DNA of 64,000 nucleotides from Methylocapsa sp. S129 (lineage in GTDB: Bacteria > Pseudomonadota > Alphaproteobacteria > Rhizobiales > Beijerinckiaceae). The notes below the pieces were generated by a model, which saw only the letters and a list, made by a program, of their open reading frames with translations, did not search any database and was not told the origin of the DNA. Made by a program: the position numbers and the translations under genes. Location: NCBI RefSeq assembly GCF_009765995.1, contig NZ_LMUI01000020.1, forward strand, positions 196,039 through 260,038, in the 5' to 3' direction. The first letter of the stretch is position 1, and every line of letters begins with the position of its first letter. Of the stretch, positions 27,283-36,649 are shown piece after piece.

Positions 27283-27611
27283 TGCGCCGCCCAATTGCCA
27301 ACCTTGGCGCGTTTGGCCGCGCGCTGGGTTTCGTCGCTGTCGCGGCGATTGTAGTGGTGATCGCTGTTCATTTTCGACGCAGCGACGCCTTGGAGCATGC
27401 GCCTCCGCCTGCTCCTTCGACGCCAAGTGATCCGCTCGCGCGAGAGCTTGTCCGCTGCCAGGGCCTCGGCATGGCCGCGGAGGACGACCCCGGCTGCAAA
27501 GCCGCCTGGGCTGAGAATCGTCGACGCTTCTTCGCGGCTCCTCCTACGGACGCGAACTCGATCGATCCAACGACCGAACATAAGGCCCCCACCAGGGTCG
27601 AGGATCGCTGA
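27282..27611 (+). CDS. trbK: TrbK-alt small membrane protein (entry exclusion candidate)
   Basis: 109 residues with one N-terminal membrane helix (about 13-29). The short segment DPLARELVRCQGLGMAAEDD, followed by PGCKAAWAENRRRFF, is the conserved core of the alternative TrbK family; the two cysteines may pair in the periplasm. The ATG overlaps the trbJ stop. Classic TrbK is a lipoprotein that blocks redundant conjugation, and equivalence here is by position and family only. Confidence 0.8.
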   Translation: MRRPIANLGAFGRALGFVAVAAIVVVIAVHFRRSDALEHAPPPAPSTPSDPLARELVRCQGLGMAAEDDPGCKAAWAENRRRFFAAPPTDANSIDPTTEHKAPTRVEDR

Positions 27612-27613
27612 CG

Positions 27614-28873
27614 ATGGGCGGCACAGGCGTCATCGACAATTTCCTGGGCGTCTTCACCCAGTATATCGATTCCGGCTTCGGCCTCGTGCAAGGCGATGTG
27701 CGCTGGCTGGCCGGCGTGCTGATCGGCATCGACATCACGCTGGCCGGCCTGCTCTGGGCGATGGCGCCTGACGAGGACGTGCTCGCACGGCTGATCAAGA
27801 AGACCCTCTATATCGGCGTCTTCGCCTTCATCATCGGCAACTACAACAATCTCGCTCAAATCATCTATAACTCCTTCGCCGGCCTCGGCATCGAAGCCAG
27901 CGGCGGGACGATGAGCCAGGCGCAGCTTCTTCAGCCGGGCCGGGTCGCTCAAGTCGGCGTCACGGCGGGCCAGCCGATCCTCACCGCGATCTCCGGGTTG
28001 ATGGGCTTCGCCAGCTTCTTCGACAATTTTGTCCAGATCGTCATCCTGCTCCTTGCCTGGGCCATCCTCGTCATCAGCTTCTTCATCATGGCGATCCAGC
28101 TTTTCGTGAGCCTGATCGAATTCAAGCTGACGACGCTGGCGGGCTTCGTCCTCGTGCCCTTCGGCCTTTTCGGACGCACCGCCTTTTTGGCGGAGAAGGT
28201 ATTGGGCAACGTCGTTTCATCGGGCGTGAAGATTCTCGTGCTCGCCGTGATCGTCGGCATCGGCTCGACGATCTTTGGTCAGTTCACCAGCGTTCTGAAC
28301 AATCCACCGACGATCACCGACGCCCTGACATTGATCCTCGCGGCCTTGTCGATGCTCGGCCTCACGATCTTCGGACCCGGCATCGCGAACGGCCTCATTG
28401 CCGGAGGCCCGCAACTTGGCGCGGGCGCGGCGGTGGGAACGGGGATGGCGGTCGCCGGCGCGGGCTTCGCTGGAGCGAGTCTGGCGGCCGGCGGCATCGG
28501 CGCAGCCGGCAGCGCGATCGCGGGCGGCGCGCGATCGGGCGCATCCGTAATCGGCGGAGCCGTGACCGCCTTTCGCGGTGGCAGCGCCACAGGCGCCGAG
28601 GCCGACGCGTCGTCCGCCTCCAGTCCGCTTCGGGCGGCCGCATCCGGCCTCGGCGGAAACCCTGCGACCGAAAGCCAGGCCGGGATGGGCGAAGCGGGCT
28701 CACCCGCTTCGAGCGCTCCCAGCCAAGCCGAGACCTCGGGCCCGCCGGCGTGGGTGCGGCGTATGAAACGAAATCAAGCCATCAGCCGCGGCGTCAGCGC
28801 CGTCGAGCATGCCCTTCGTTCCGGCGATCATCCGAGCAGCGGCGGCGGCGTCGATCTCTCAGAAGGAGACTGA
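27614..28873 (+). CDS. trbL: TrbL (VirB6-like) polytopic membrane protein
   Basis: 419 residues. GVIDNFLGVFTQYIDSGFG opens the protein as in other TrbL. At least five to six membrane helices lie between residues about 30 and 270, with the conserved LTTLAGFVLVPFGLFGRTAF and EKVLGNVVSSGVKILVLAVI segments. The last 150 residues are Gly/Ala/Ser-rich and probably disordered. It forms part of the inner-membrane channel. It starts 2 bases after trbK. Confidence 0.9.
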   Translation: MGGTGVIDNFLGVFTQYIDSGFGLVQGDVRWLAGVLIGIDITLAGLLWAMAPDEDVLARLIKKTLYIGVFAFIIGNYNNLAQIIYNSFAGLGIEASGGTMSQAQLLQPGRVAQVGVTAGQPILTAISGLMGFASFFDNFVQIVILLLAWAILVISFFIMAIQLFVSLIEFKLTTLAGFVLVPFGLFGRTAFLAEKVLGNVVSSGVKILVLAVIVGIGSTIFGQFTSVLNNPPTITDALTLILAALSMLGLTIFGPGIANGLIAGGPQLGAGAAVGTGMAVAGAGFAGASLAAGGIGAAGSAIAGGARSGASVIGGAVTAFRGGSATGAEADASSASSPLRAAASGLGGNPATESQAGMGEAGSPASSAPSQAETSGPPAWVRRMKRNQAISRGVSAVEHALRSGDHPSSGGGVDLSEGD

Positions 28874-28877
28874 AATA

Positions 28878-29558
28878 ATGTTCCAGCGACCGACCGTGCG
28901 CTATGGCCGGACCCCCGAACCAGAGACCCCCTATCAGCGCGCCGGCCAGGTCTGGGACGAGCGCATCGGCTCCGCGCGCGTTCAGGCCAAGAACTGGCGG
29001 CTTGCCTTCTTTGGGATGCTGTTCCTCAGCGGCGGGCTTACCGCGGGCCTCGTCTGGCAATCCGCGCGAGGGACGGTGACGCCCTGGGTGGTGCAAGTCG
29101 ACAAGCTCGGCCAGTCACAAGCGGTAGCGCCGGCGATCGCCGATTATCGTCCGACTGATCCGCAGATTGCGTGGCATCTCGCGCGATTCATCCAAGAAGT
29201 GCGCGGCATTCCCGCCGATCCGGTCGTGCTGCGGCAGAACTGGCTCGAAGCCTACAATTACGTCACCGACAAAGGCGCTCTCACGCTCAACGACTACGCG
29301 CGGACCAACGATCCCTTCTCCAAAATCGACAAGACGCAAGTCTCGATCGATGTCGCAAGCGTCATCCGCGCCTCGAGCGACAGCTTTCGCGTCGCCTGGA
29401 CCGAGCGGCGCTATGTCGACGACGCGCTGACCGCCACCGAACGCTGGAGCGCGATCATCACAATCGTCGTCCAGCCGCCGACCGACGCAGACCGGCTGAA
29501 GAAGAACCCGCTCGGCGTCTACGTCCACGCCCTCAACTGGTCCAAGGAGCTCGGCTGA
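28878..29558 (+). CDS. trbF: TrbF (VirB8-like) bitopic scaffold
   Basis: 226 residues from MFQRPTVRYGRTPEPETPYQ; AGAAGGAG lies about 10 bases upstream. One membrane helix (about 38-60) is followed by a periplasmic VirB8-type domain: TPWVVQVDKLGQSQAVAPA, then NDPFSKIDKTQVSIDVASVI and VAWTERRYV. It links inner-membrane and core complex proteins. The ATG of trbG overlaps its stop. Confidence 0.9.
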   Translation: MFQRPTVRYGRTPEPETPYQRAGQVWDERIGSARVQAKNWRLAFFGMLFLSGGLTAGLVWQSARGTVTPWVVQVDKLGQSQAVAPAIADYRPTDPQIAWHLARFIQEVRGIPADPVVLRQNWLEAYNYVTDKGALTLNDYARTNDPFSKIDKTQVSIDVASVIRASSDSFRVAWTERRYVDDALTATERWSAIITIVVQPPTDADRLKKNPLGVYVHALNWSKELG

Positions 29559-30547
29559 TGCGCTTCCCCTCTCTCGCGATTATTCTGACGTCGGGGCTCT
29601 CTCTCGGCGCTTGCACGACGGCGTGGAAACCGCCCGAGATCGCCTACGACGACACGCCGCGCCAAGCGGTTCTACAGCCGAATCCGCCGAAGCCGGTGAA
29701 GGTCGTCGAGGTCCCCAAGCTTCTTCCCTTGCCCGGCCAGCTCAAGCCGTTGCCGGGCGCGAAGACCGAACCGCCCGAGGCTACCGATCCTCGCACGCGC
29801 GTCGACCACGCCAACGACGAAGCACGCATGCAGCCAACGCGGGCGGGCTACCTCAACGCGATTCAGGTCTATCCGTTCTCCGAGGGGGCGCTCTATCAGG
29901 TCTATTCGGCCCCCGGCGAGATCACCGACATCGCGCTCGAGGCGGGCGAGCAGCTCGTCGGCTCCGGCCCGGTCGCCGCCGGCGACACCGTGCGCTGGAT
30001 CGTCGGCGACACCGAAAGCGGAGCGGGCGCCACCAAGCGCGTCCATATCCTGGTGAAACCGACGCGGCCGGACCTGATGAGCAATCTCATCGTCAATACA
30101 GACCGGCGCACCTACCATCTCGAACTGCGGTCGGACGATAAGACCTATATGGCCTCGGTGTCCTGGACCTATTCGCAGGACCAGTTGATCGCGCTGCGGC
30201 AACAGAACGTCATCGCGGAAGCCGCGGCGCCGGTCGCGAGTGGCGTCGACGTCAATGCGCTGAACTTCCGCTACGAGATCGAAGGCGATACGCCTCCCTG
30301 GAGGCCACTGCGCGCGTTCGACGACGGGCGGCAGGTGTTCATCGAGTTTCCGACGGGCATTCGCCGCGGCGAGATGCCCCCGCTCTGGGTGATCGGCGCG
30401 GAAGGCGGAGCCGAGCTCGTGAACTACCGCGTTCAGGACCATCACATGATCGTCGATCGGTTGTTCGCCGCGGCGGAGCTCAGGCTCGGCGGCGAGCATC
30501 AGAAGAGGGTCCGGATTGTTCGCACCGACGGGAGACCGCAGCAGTGA
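29558..30547 (+). CDS. trbG: TrbG (VirB9-like) outer-membrane core component
   Basis: 329 residues. The signal ends in a lipobox-like LSLGACT, so lipid attachment at the Cys near residue 20 is likely. A Pro-rich linker precedes the VirB9/CagX domain: GYLNAIQVYPFSEGALYQVY, then PGEITDIALEAGEQL and YLTY-equivalent WRPLRAFDDGRQVFIEFP. With TrbI it forms the periplasm-spanning core. Start fixed by overlap with trbF. Confidence 0.9.
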   Translation: MRFPSLAIILTSGLSLGACTTAWKPPEIAYDDTPRQAVLQPNPPKPVKVVEVPKLLPLPGQLKPLPGAKTEPPEATDPRTRVDHANDEARMQPTRAGYLNAIQVYPFSEGALYQVYSAPGEITDIALEAGEQLVGSGPVAAGDTVRWIVGDTESGAGATKRVHILVKPTRPDLMSNLIVNTDRRTYHLELRSDDKTYMASVSWTYSQDQLIALRQQNVIAEAAAPVASGVDVNALNFRYEIEGDTPPWRPLRAFDDGRQVFIEFPTGIRRGEMPPLWVIGAEGGAELVNYRVQDHHMIVDRLFAAAELRLGGEHQKRVRIVRTDGRPQQ

Positions 30548-31710
30548 CGGACGCCCCACGCGACGAGGCGCCGCCGCCCGCCGGAGGCGAACGGCCGGCA
30601 CAGGGGATGCGCCTGCGGTCCCGCCGATCGCCTGTAACACGGCTGTCGCGGCGGGTGCTGATAGGGCTCGGCGCGGTCGCGGCCGTCGGCATCGGCGGCG
30701 CACTCTTCCTCGCGCTGCAGCCGCAGCGCAAGCCGACCGGCTCCGAACTCTACAGCACCGATAACCGAAACACGCCGGACGGGCTCGCCAATCTGCCCCA
30801 GGACTATTCGGGCCTGCCGCACGGAACGCCCAGGCTGGGCCCGCCGCTGCCTGGCGATCTCGGCAGACCGATCCTCAACGCCGGCGCGCCGGCGCCCAGC
30901 ATGGCGTCGGATCCGACTCAGCAACGCGAAGCGCAGGAACAGGAGGCGGCGCTGACCAGCCATCTCTTCGCGACGACCAATGTCGGACCGGTCATCCCCG
31001 CATCTCTCACGGCGCCCGCTCAGGCGGCCGCCGCGACGGCTGCGGCGGTCTCAAACGATCTGACCTCTCAGGATCACAAGCTCGCGTTCCTCAACGGAAA
31101 CGTCGACCGCCGGACCGTGAGCGCAGATCGCGTCGAGGCGCCGCCCAGCCCCTATGTGCTGCAGGCGGGCGCCGTGATCCCGGGCGCATTGCTCACCGGC
31201 CTTCGTTCCGATCTGCCCGGACAGGTCACGGCGCAGGTGACGGAAGATGTCTATGACTCGCCGACGGGGAAGTTTCTGCTGATCCCACAGGGCGCGCGGC
31301 TGATCGGGCAGTACGATGCTCAGGTCGCCTTCGGTCAGTCGCGGGCGCTGCTCGTCTGGAATCGGCTGATCATGCCCAACGGCCGATCGATCGTCCTCGA
31401 ACGCCAGCCCGGCGCCGACACAGAAGGCTATGCCGGCGTCGAAGACCAGGTCGACTACCATTGGGGCATGCTGTTCAAAGCAGCGATCCTTTCGACCGTG
31501 TTGAGCGTCGGCTCCGAGGTTGGCATGAGTAATAACGGGAATTCGCTCGTTCAGGCGATCCAGCAAGGCGGCTCGCAAGGCGTGAATCAAGTTGGACAGC
31601 AGGTTGTAAGTCGTTCCCTGAATATCCAACCGACGATTACGATCCGACCCGGCTTTCCTGTGCGGGTGATCGTCAACCGCGATCTGGTGCTCGAACCAAA
31701 TAAAGGATGA
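30544..31710 (+). CDS. trbI: TrbI (VirB10-like) core protein
   Basis: 388 residues, GTG start overlapping the trbG stop. One N-terminal membrane helix (about 36-56), a Pro-rich periplasmic stretch, then the VirB10 domain: LQAGAVIPGALLTGLRSDLP, QVTEDVYDSPTGKFLLIPQG and LIGQYDAQVAFGQSR, ending with TITIRPGFPVRVIVNRDLVL. It couples inner-membrane ATPases to the outer-membrane pore. Confidence 0.95.
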   Translation: MTDAPRDEAPPPAGGERPAQGMRLRSRRSPVTRLSRRVLIGLGAVAAVGIGGALFLALQPQRKPTGSELYSTDNRNTPDGLANLPQDYSGLPHGTPRLGPPLPGDLGRPILNAGAPAPSMASDPTQQREAQEQEAALTSHLFATTNVGPVIPASLTAPAQAAAATAAAVSNDLTSQDHKLAFLNGNVDRRTVSADRVEAPPSPYVLQAGAVIPGALLTGLRSDLPGQVTAQVTEDVYDSPTGKFLLIPQGARLIGQYDAQVAFGQSRALLVWNRLIMPNGRSIVLERQPGADTEGYAGVEDQVDYHWGMLFKAAILSTVLSVGSEVGMSNNGNSLVQAIQQGGSQGVNQVGQQVVSRSLNIQPTITIRPGFPVRVIVNRDLVLEPNKG

Positions 31711-31714
31711 GCCT

Positions 31715-31963
31715 ATGAAAATGTCTAAACTGAAGCTCGGCGCAATTGAAGACGACAAGCCGGTCAGACTCGCCGTCGAGCTCCCCGCGGCATTGCATCG
31801 CGATCTCATAGCCTACGCACAGACACTTGGAAGGGAAACGGGACAGTCGGTTGCCGAACCGGGAAAACTCATCGCCCCAATGCTGGCGCGATTCATGGCG
31901 ACCGATCGAGCGTTCGCAAAATCGCGCCGCGGACGTCAGCCGCCAACGACTGGCAACGGATAG
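31715..31963 (+). CDS. DUF2274 family protein
   Basis: 82 residues starting MKMSKLKLGAIEDDKPVRLA. The DUF2274 pattern VELPAALHRDLIAYAQTLGR and APMLARFMATDRAFAKSR is clear. This small cytoplasmic protein closes the trb operon in this ICE type; function unknown. It starts 4 bases after trbI. Its last 28 bases overlap the 3' end of the convergent LysR gene. Confidence 0.85.
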   Translation: MKMSKLKLGAIEDDKPVRLAVELPAALHRDLIAYAQTLGRETGQSVAEPGKLIAPMLARFMATDRAFAKSRRGRQPPTTGNG

Positions 31964-32895
31964 CGTTCGCCAAGAAGCGTCAGAAAACTTGCCAACGCGG
32001 GATTTTCATTGTCTCCCCTCCAATGGGCAGAATAGCCAACCCTGGACGCACCGGCGCCGTCGCGCACCTCCCGGTAGATCAAGCCGGGAAAAGTCAACCC
32101 AATGCCGGCTTCCGTGACCAGGCTGACGCCGAATCCAGCGCCAACGAGGTTTTTGAGACTCCCGCGGCTCACGTCATGGCGCAAGACCCTGGGCCGATCC
32201 TCTGATGAGGCAAGCTTCGTGACGAGGAGATCTTGGAACTCCTCGCCTGGGTCGTCCTGGTTCAACAAAAGGGTTTCGCCTCTCAGGTCGGTCCAGTAGA
32301 CGGTCTCGCTCGCGGCCAGCCGATGGCCTTCCGGTACGGCTACAAGAATCCGCTCGCTCCAGAGCGGCGCAGCTTTGCAGTCAAGCAAAGGCGATTCCCC
32401 CGTAACGATCGCGATGTCCAGTCCGCCGTTTCGGACAGCGGTGGCGAGGCGTAGTCGCGAGCTCTCAAACATGCTGATTTCGATTTGCGGAAACCGTCGC
32501 GCATAGTCCATCAGCGTCGCGCGCAGATTTCCGTTTGAAAGCGAAGTGTAAAAACCGATCGCCAGCTGCCCGGCTTCGCCGCGACCTGTTCTATTCGCGA
32601 TTGCCACCAGTGCGTCCATTTGCTCGAGAATCGACCGGGCGGCGCGCAGAAATTTTTGCCCGGCGTTCGTCGCCCGCACGCCGCCGCTCGATCGCTCGAA
32701 CACGACCATGCCGATCGATTCTTCAAGCTGGCGAATGCAGCGACTTAACTTGGACTGCCGAAGCAGCAGCGCCTCGGCGGCCTGTCGAAAGCTCCCGTGA
32801 TCCTCAGCCGATATCGCATATCTAAGATGCTGAAGGGTGAAAGCCGAGGATCTACCTCGAAGGAGCGTATCTGCGCTTCTACGTTCATTCGTCAT
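31936..32895 (-). CDS. LysR-family transcriptional regulator
   Basis: 319 residues from MTNERRSADTLL. HTH at about residues 20-80: LQHLRYAISAEDHGSFRQAA, then EALLLRQSKLSRCIRQLEES and IGMVVFERSSGGVRATNAGQ. The C-terminal substrate-binding part includes GLDIAIVTGESP and GAGFGVSLVTEAG. It is convergent with DUF2274 and 149 bases downstream of luxI on the same strand. Probably part of the regulatory end of the transfer module; inducer and targets unknown. Confidence 0.85.
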   Translation of the reverse strand: MTNERRSADTLLRGRSSAFTLQHLRYAISAEDHGSFRQAAEALLLRQSKLSRCIRQLEESIGMVVFERSSGGVRATNAGQKFLRAARSILEQMDALVAIANRTGRGEAGQLAIGFYTSLSNGNLRATLMDYARRFPQIEISMFESSRLRLATAVRNGGLDIAIVTGESPLLDCKAAPLWSERILVAVPEGHRLAASETVYWTDLRGETLLLNQDDPGEEFQDLLVTKLASSEDRPRVLRHDVSRGSLKNLVGAGFGVSLVTEAGIGLTFPGLIYREVRDGAGASRVGYSAHWRGDNENPALASFLTLLGERYPLPVVGG

Positions 32896-33044
32896 AATCC
32901 TGCACCTGACCCCTCTGTGCCGTTTCGGGTTGCGACGCGCCTCAAAAGCGCCCACCACGAGAGGCATGAAGACAAGCGGGCTGCTCCTTTCGCCATGAAG
33001 CGAGCTCCCCTATCCGAAGTGTTAGCGTTGTCGTTGCTGGCTTC

Positions 33045-33677
33045 TCACGCTGCAGCCTGCGCCACTGGCGCCCAGAGCACTGGGGCACGAACCCCGCCGG
33101 CGGAACGGACGCGCGCCAAGCTCTCGACCGAAACCTCGAGATAGCCCGCGACCGCCTGGGTCGCCCCGAGCACGCGTGGTTCAGCAATCCGCCGCAACGG
33201 CCAGCCCGCGCGGCGCAGGATCCGCTCCATTCGAGCATCGGTGACCGTGACGATTTCGGTGAGCAGTCGTGACAGGCCGAACTCGATCATGCCGGCTAAA
33301 AGCTCATAGGTCGCGCTGGCGAGGCCGTGCCCTGCTTTCGGCGCATCGGCAGGAATATCGAGCGCGAAGCGGCTGCTCTCCCAGATGGTCGAGCTCGTTG
33401 GGGCGCGGGCTCCGTCCAACAATATCGGAAATGTATCACGCAGCATGGTGGGGCCAGTAGACGGAAGCAGGCGCACACAACCCTGGACACGGCCGTCGTT
33501 CGCTCTCAGCAGCAAATAAGCGGGACGGAGCGCATCGAAGTCGTCGATTTCCATATCGCCGCTAATCTGGACGTCCCAATCCAACCTCTTCTTGAACACG
33601 CGGTAGCGCAGACGATGCATCTCCGCGATCTCTCCAACAAAGCTGCCGTAGTGATCAACCGTAATCAACTGAATCAT
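33045..33677 (-). CDS. Acyl-homoserine-lactone synthase (LuxI family)
   Basis: 210 residues from MIQLITVDHYGSFVGEIAEM. Minus-strand GAGGAGG lies just upstream of two adjacent ATGs (33680, 33677). The invariant LuxI residues are all in register: Arg24, Phe28, Trp34, Asp45, Asp48, Arg69, Phe83, Glu100 and Arg103. It makes an AHL signal from S-adenosylmethionine and an acyl donor; acyl length cannot be read. A lux box lies 57 bases upstream and luxR is just beyond, all on one strand. Next to trb this resembles TraI/TraR control of conjugation in rhizobia and agrobacteria. Confidence 0.9.
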   Translation of the reverse strand: MIQLITVDHYGSFVGEIAEMHRLRYRVFKKRLDWDVQISGDMEIDDFDALRPAYLLLRANDGRVQGCVRLLPSTGPTMLRDTFPILLDGARAPTSSTIWESSRFALDIPADAPKAGHGLASATYELLAGMIEFGLSRLLTEIVTVTDARMERILRRAGWPLRRIAEPRVLGATQAVAGYLEVSVESLARVRSAGGVRAPVLWAPVAQAAA

Positions 33678-33733
33678 CATCGCCTCCTCGATTGCTGAAC
33701 GTCCAGCATCGGAGGCGAGTTGATGTGTCGATA

Positions 33734-33757
33734 CATCCTGTGCGGTTGCACAGGATG
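33734..33757. promoter_or_regulatory. lux box upstream of luxI
   Basis: Perfect 10-bp inverted repeat CATCCTGTGC-GGTT-GCACAGGATG. Its core CCTGTGC-N4-GCACAGG has the size and form of lux-type operators. It lies between the luxR stop and the luxI start, 57-80 bases before the luxI ATG, where an AHL-bound LuxR protein would activate luxI (positive autoinduction). Confidence 0.8.
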
Positions 33758-33772
33758 GCGGCTCAGGGTGAC

Positions 33773-34510
33773 TCACTGCATCATGGGTCTCGAGGCGACA
33801 AGCCGGGCCACCGCTTGGCAGTTTGAATGAACGCCGAGCTTCGCTTTGGCATTGTCGAGATGGAATGACGCGGTGCGCCGAGAAATGCCGAGGATGCGTC
33901 CGATCTCCCAGGCGGACTTGCCTTGGGCGGTCCACTCTAGGCATTCGAATTCGCGTGGGGACAACGACACGCCGTCGACGAACCGGTCAGGAGCGAGTTT
34001 GCGTCGGGCATGAGCGTGGAAGTACATCGCCATGAGTTGAAGCACGCGGCCGTGTTCGCCGATGCACCGTTCGAATGCCGGTTGTCGCTCGTCTGCGGCG
34101 AAGGTCACCGCGGCGACCGGGCCGCGAGTATCGTGAATTGGAATCGTGAACCCAGAGCGGATGCCAAACCTGGCGGCCTCATCGAACAGCTCACGTTGAG
34201 GATTGGATTGCGTCGTCGCCCCGAGTCCGAGGCCCCACTCGAAAGGTTCAGGACGGTCGAGGGCCTGAAGGATGACAGGATCAAAGCGTTCGTAACGGTT
34301 TTGCAGATAGTGCGCCGTCCATGCCGATGGGTAGTTCGATATCAGTTGCGGAGCTGAGCCAGGCCGAGGAGCGATAGATAGGTACGCAAAGCATGTAAGG
34401 TCGAGCGCCGCCGCAGCCTCGACCATTGAAGCGCTCAGAGTTTCCGTGTCCGAAGCGCTCGACAAGCGATCAATAAAGGACTGAAAGATGTGATGCATTG
34501 AGATACTCAT
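33773..34510 (-). CDS. LuxR-type quorum-sensing regulator
   Basis: 245 residues. The N-terminal autoinducer domain (about 20-165) keeps the ligand residues of the family: Trp64, Tyr68, Asp77-Pro78 and Trp92. The GerE-type HTH is at about 178-240: LSPREFECLEWTAQGKSAWE, then IGRILGISRRTASFHLDNAK and AKLGV. It should bind the lux box 16 bases beyond its 3' end, once loaded with the AHL made by the neighbouring synthase. It is most likely an activator of luxI and possibly of the transfer genes. The ATG at 34510 and one four codons later (34498) are both possible. Confidence 0.9.
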   Translation of the reverse strand: MSISMHHIFQSFIDRLSSASDTETLSASMVEAAAALDLTCFAYLSIAPRPGSAPQLISNYPSAWTAHYLQNRYERFDPVILQALDRPEPFEWGLGLGATTQSNPQRELFDEAARFGIRSGFTIPIHDTRGPVAAVTFAADERQPAFERCIGEHGRVLQLMAMYFHAHARRKLAPDRFVDGVSLSPREFECLEWTAQGKSAWEIGRILGISRRTASFHLDNAKAKLGVHSNCQAVARLVASRPMMQ

Positions 34511-35336
34511 ACGACAGCACCGGATGTCGTCGAAACAGCTCGCGAGGGAACTGTTCAGTCGGTATTGAGTGCTTCATTTTCTCGAAGCCACGCCCTGATA
34601 ACTGAGTAATTACCTCGCCGGTACGGCGACCTCCGCGGATTTATGGCGCCCCTCGCAATAGATGCGTCGCCTCCTCGAAATCTCGATGATATCCGACCAC
34701 GCAGGTTCCCGGCATGGCCAGTCAACCCCGAGTTGACCGTTGAGCCAAACGACAACAATTTTCGAATATTTGAAACGGCGGCACGTCGCGCCGTTGTTAA
34801 ACGATGTCCCATCATTTTGCGAACTCGATTGCGTGACCTGACCTGTCTCGAAAAAGGCCGGGATCCCTGTCGAGATCCCGGCAAGTTCTGGGAGGAAACG
34901 CCCGAAGGCGCTTGTCGCCATTTTCCGGCTGACCTCAGCCGATGCCGCTGGCAACACGCGGAGCTCGAACGGCAAGATGAGCGCCTGCATCGCCGCCGCA
35001 ATCTGTCATTTTGAGAGTCATGGTCTCGCGATCATTCTCCCGAGGCAATAACCGTCGAAGCACAGGCGATGTCACATCTGCAAACATCCCACTCAACGAG
35101 TGTGCCGCGTCGTTATTGAAACGATTCTGGTATGAGTTGAAACCGCTGCTGTTCACCCGACGTTGGGCAACAATTCCGTTGCGGCGAATGGTCCCCGCAC
35201 CAATTGTTTCGCTGGTGTCATCAAGAAGATTGGCGCGCGGACCTCGCCAAGCTGTCACATCGCGCACGGTCATCACAGCAACTCATTTCCTTGGCGGTTC
35301 CGTCCAGTCGGTTATCATGGCTCCCTCGCACCCCGA
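34511..35336. other. 826-bp stretch with no recognisable gene
   Basis: It separates the quorum-sensing genes from the catabolic island. Overlapping frames of 110-150 codons exist on both strands (for example 34610-34990 and 34935-35276 on minus) but none shows a family motif or good start signals. It may hold the luxR promoter, near 34511-34600, and the junction between ICE core and cargo. Confidence 0.5.
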
Positions 35337-36614
35337 TTATGGATCAATCGCCGCGACAGCGCGGGTCAAAGCATCCGCAATTTGATTAGCCTCCGTCGCC
35401 GTAAGCACCAACGGTGGGAACAGTTTCAAGCTCGGTGGCTCGATTTCAGATACGCTGTGGCAGAGAACTCCTTCGGCAAACATATTGCGATAGAGCTGGC
35501 GCCCCACAGATCGATCAGCCAACTCGACCGTAATGATAAGTCCGAAATCGGATACGCCCGTCAGCAGATTTGGATGCGCAGAGCAGACCTGCGTCAAGCG
35601 CTCGCGAAGAGCCACGCTGACTTCTGAGACATGGCGAAGGAACTGGGGACGGCTCGACACTTCGAGCACCTTCGCCGCGACGAGGCAACTGATCTCGTTG
35701 CCGCCGAGACTGGAGATATATGCGAAGCGATGCTCGTTCAAGCAGCGATCATAAATTTCCTGCCGCATCAGAACCGCGCTAACTGGATACAACCCACCGG
35801 AAAGTCCCTTGCCAGTCACCATCATGTCCGGTTCAAGCTTGTAGTGTTCGCTGGCCCAAAGTCGACCAGTACGGCCTAGTCCAGTCCTGGTCTCGTCGAT
35901 GATGAAGACAATGCCTCGTTCTCGGCAGAGACGCGTAGCTGCATCGAGGAAGCTCTGTGTCGCCGGCCTGAATGTCTCGTAGTCGATCGGCTCAACGATA
36001 AACGCTGCGATGTCATCGCGCAGTAGTCGATCGAGTTCTTCGACGTCGCCATATTGTTCGAGAAAGCGAGAATGTTCTGTGGGAAGGTTGTAGTGGCCGA
36101 CAATGCCCTCTTCTGGTGAGCCTGTGACCAGAGCTGCGAATCCCGAGTGCCCATGATAGCCGTGTCTGTAGGCCAGCGCTTTTTGCCGTCCGGTCATGCG
36201 GAACGCGAACATTGTCGCGATGTCGACTGACAGGGTCGAGCAGAGCGTGATGACGCTCCTGCTCAGCGAGCGAGAGGGAGCAAGCGACGCGAGCAGATCC
36301 TGCAGCTCGAGATACTCCGCATTTGGAACCGACCACAGACCAGTATCGCGGCCATCGTCCAAAGCTTTACGAAGCGCCGCGAGGACTTCTGGATGGCGAT
36401 GGCCGAGCGAATGCACGCCGCCGCCGGTTCCGCAGTCAATGATCCGCCGCTTTCCCTCGATATCCCAGAGGTAGACGCCGTCCCGTCGGCCGATGACAAA
36501 GTCGACCCCCTTGGCTCGCTGGCGTGCGGCGTTAGCCCGCCAGGACCTTTCGACGAATTGGTCAAGTATATCCGCGCTGGACCGAGACGAGTGATCGAGA
36601 GTCGCGTGAGACAT
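35337..36614 (-). CDS. Class III PLP aminotransferase, candidate GABA aminotransferase
   Basis: 425 residues. FIIDETRTGLGRTGRLWASE and MVTGKGLSGGLYPVSAVL carry the PLP aspartate (Asp240) and Schiff-base lysine (Lys269). The phosphate-binding segment reads CSTLSVDIATMFAF rather than the usual SGSEANE form, and the VEPxxGEGG segment is shortened to VEPIDYE, so the enzyme is a divergent member related to 4-aminobutyrate and glutamate-1-semialdehyde aminotransferases. In this cluster it fits GABA to succinate semialdehyde, between the guanidinobutyrase and gabD. It is last in a minus-strand unit after the ureohydrolase and the small NTF2-like gene. Substrate is inferred from context. Confidence 0.7.
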   Translation of the reverse strand: MSHATLDHSSRSSADILDQFVERSWRANAARQRAKGVDFVIGRRDGVYLWDIEGKRRIIDCGTGGGVHSLGHRHPEVLAALRKALDDGRDTGLWSVPNAEYLELQDLLASLAPSRSLSRSVITLCSTLSVDIATMFAFRMTGRQKALAYRHGYHGHSGFAALVTGSPEEGIVGHYNLPTEHSRFLEQYGDVEELDRLLRDDIAAFIVEPIDYETFRPATQSFLDAATRLCRERGIVFIIDETRTGLGRTGRLWASEHYKLEPDMMVTGKGLSGGLYPVSAVLMRQEIYDRCLNEHRFAYISSLGGNEISCLVAAKVLEVSSRPQFLRHVSEVSVALRERLTQVCSAHPNLLTGVSDFGLIITVELADRSVGRQLYRNMFAEGVLCHSVSEIEPPSLKLFPPLVLTATEANQIADALTRAVAAIDP

Positions 36615-36649
36615 TCTATCTTTCCGGAGTTTTATTTGCCCAAATCAAC

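Noticed and set aside
33678-33944. Longer N-terminus for the LuxI protein
   Set aside because: It would include the lux box and the end of luxR; the strong ribosome binding site and the conserved start MIQLITVD fix the shorter form.
34555-35276. Three overlapping minus-strand frames between luxR and the aminotransferase
   Set aside because: They overlap each other in different frames, lack recognisable domains and have poor start signals.
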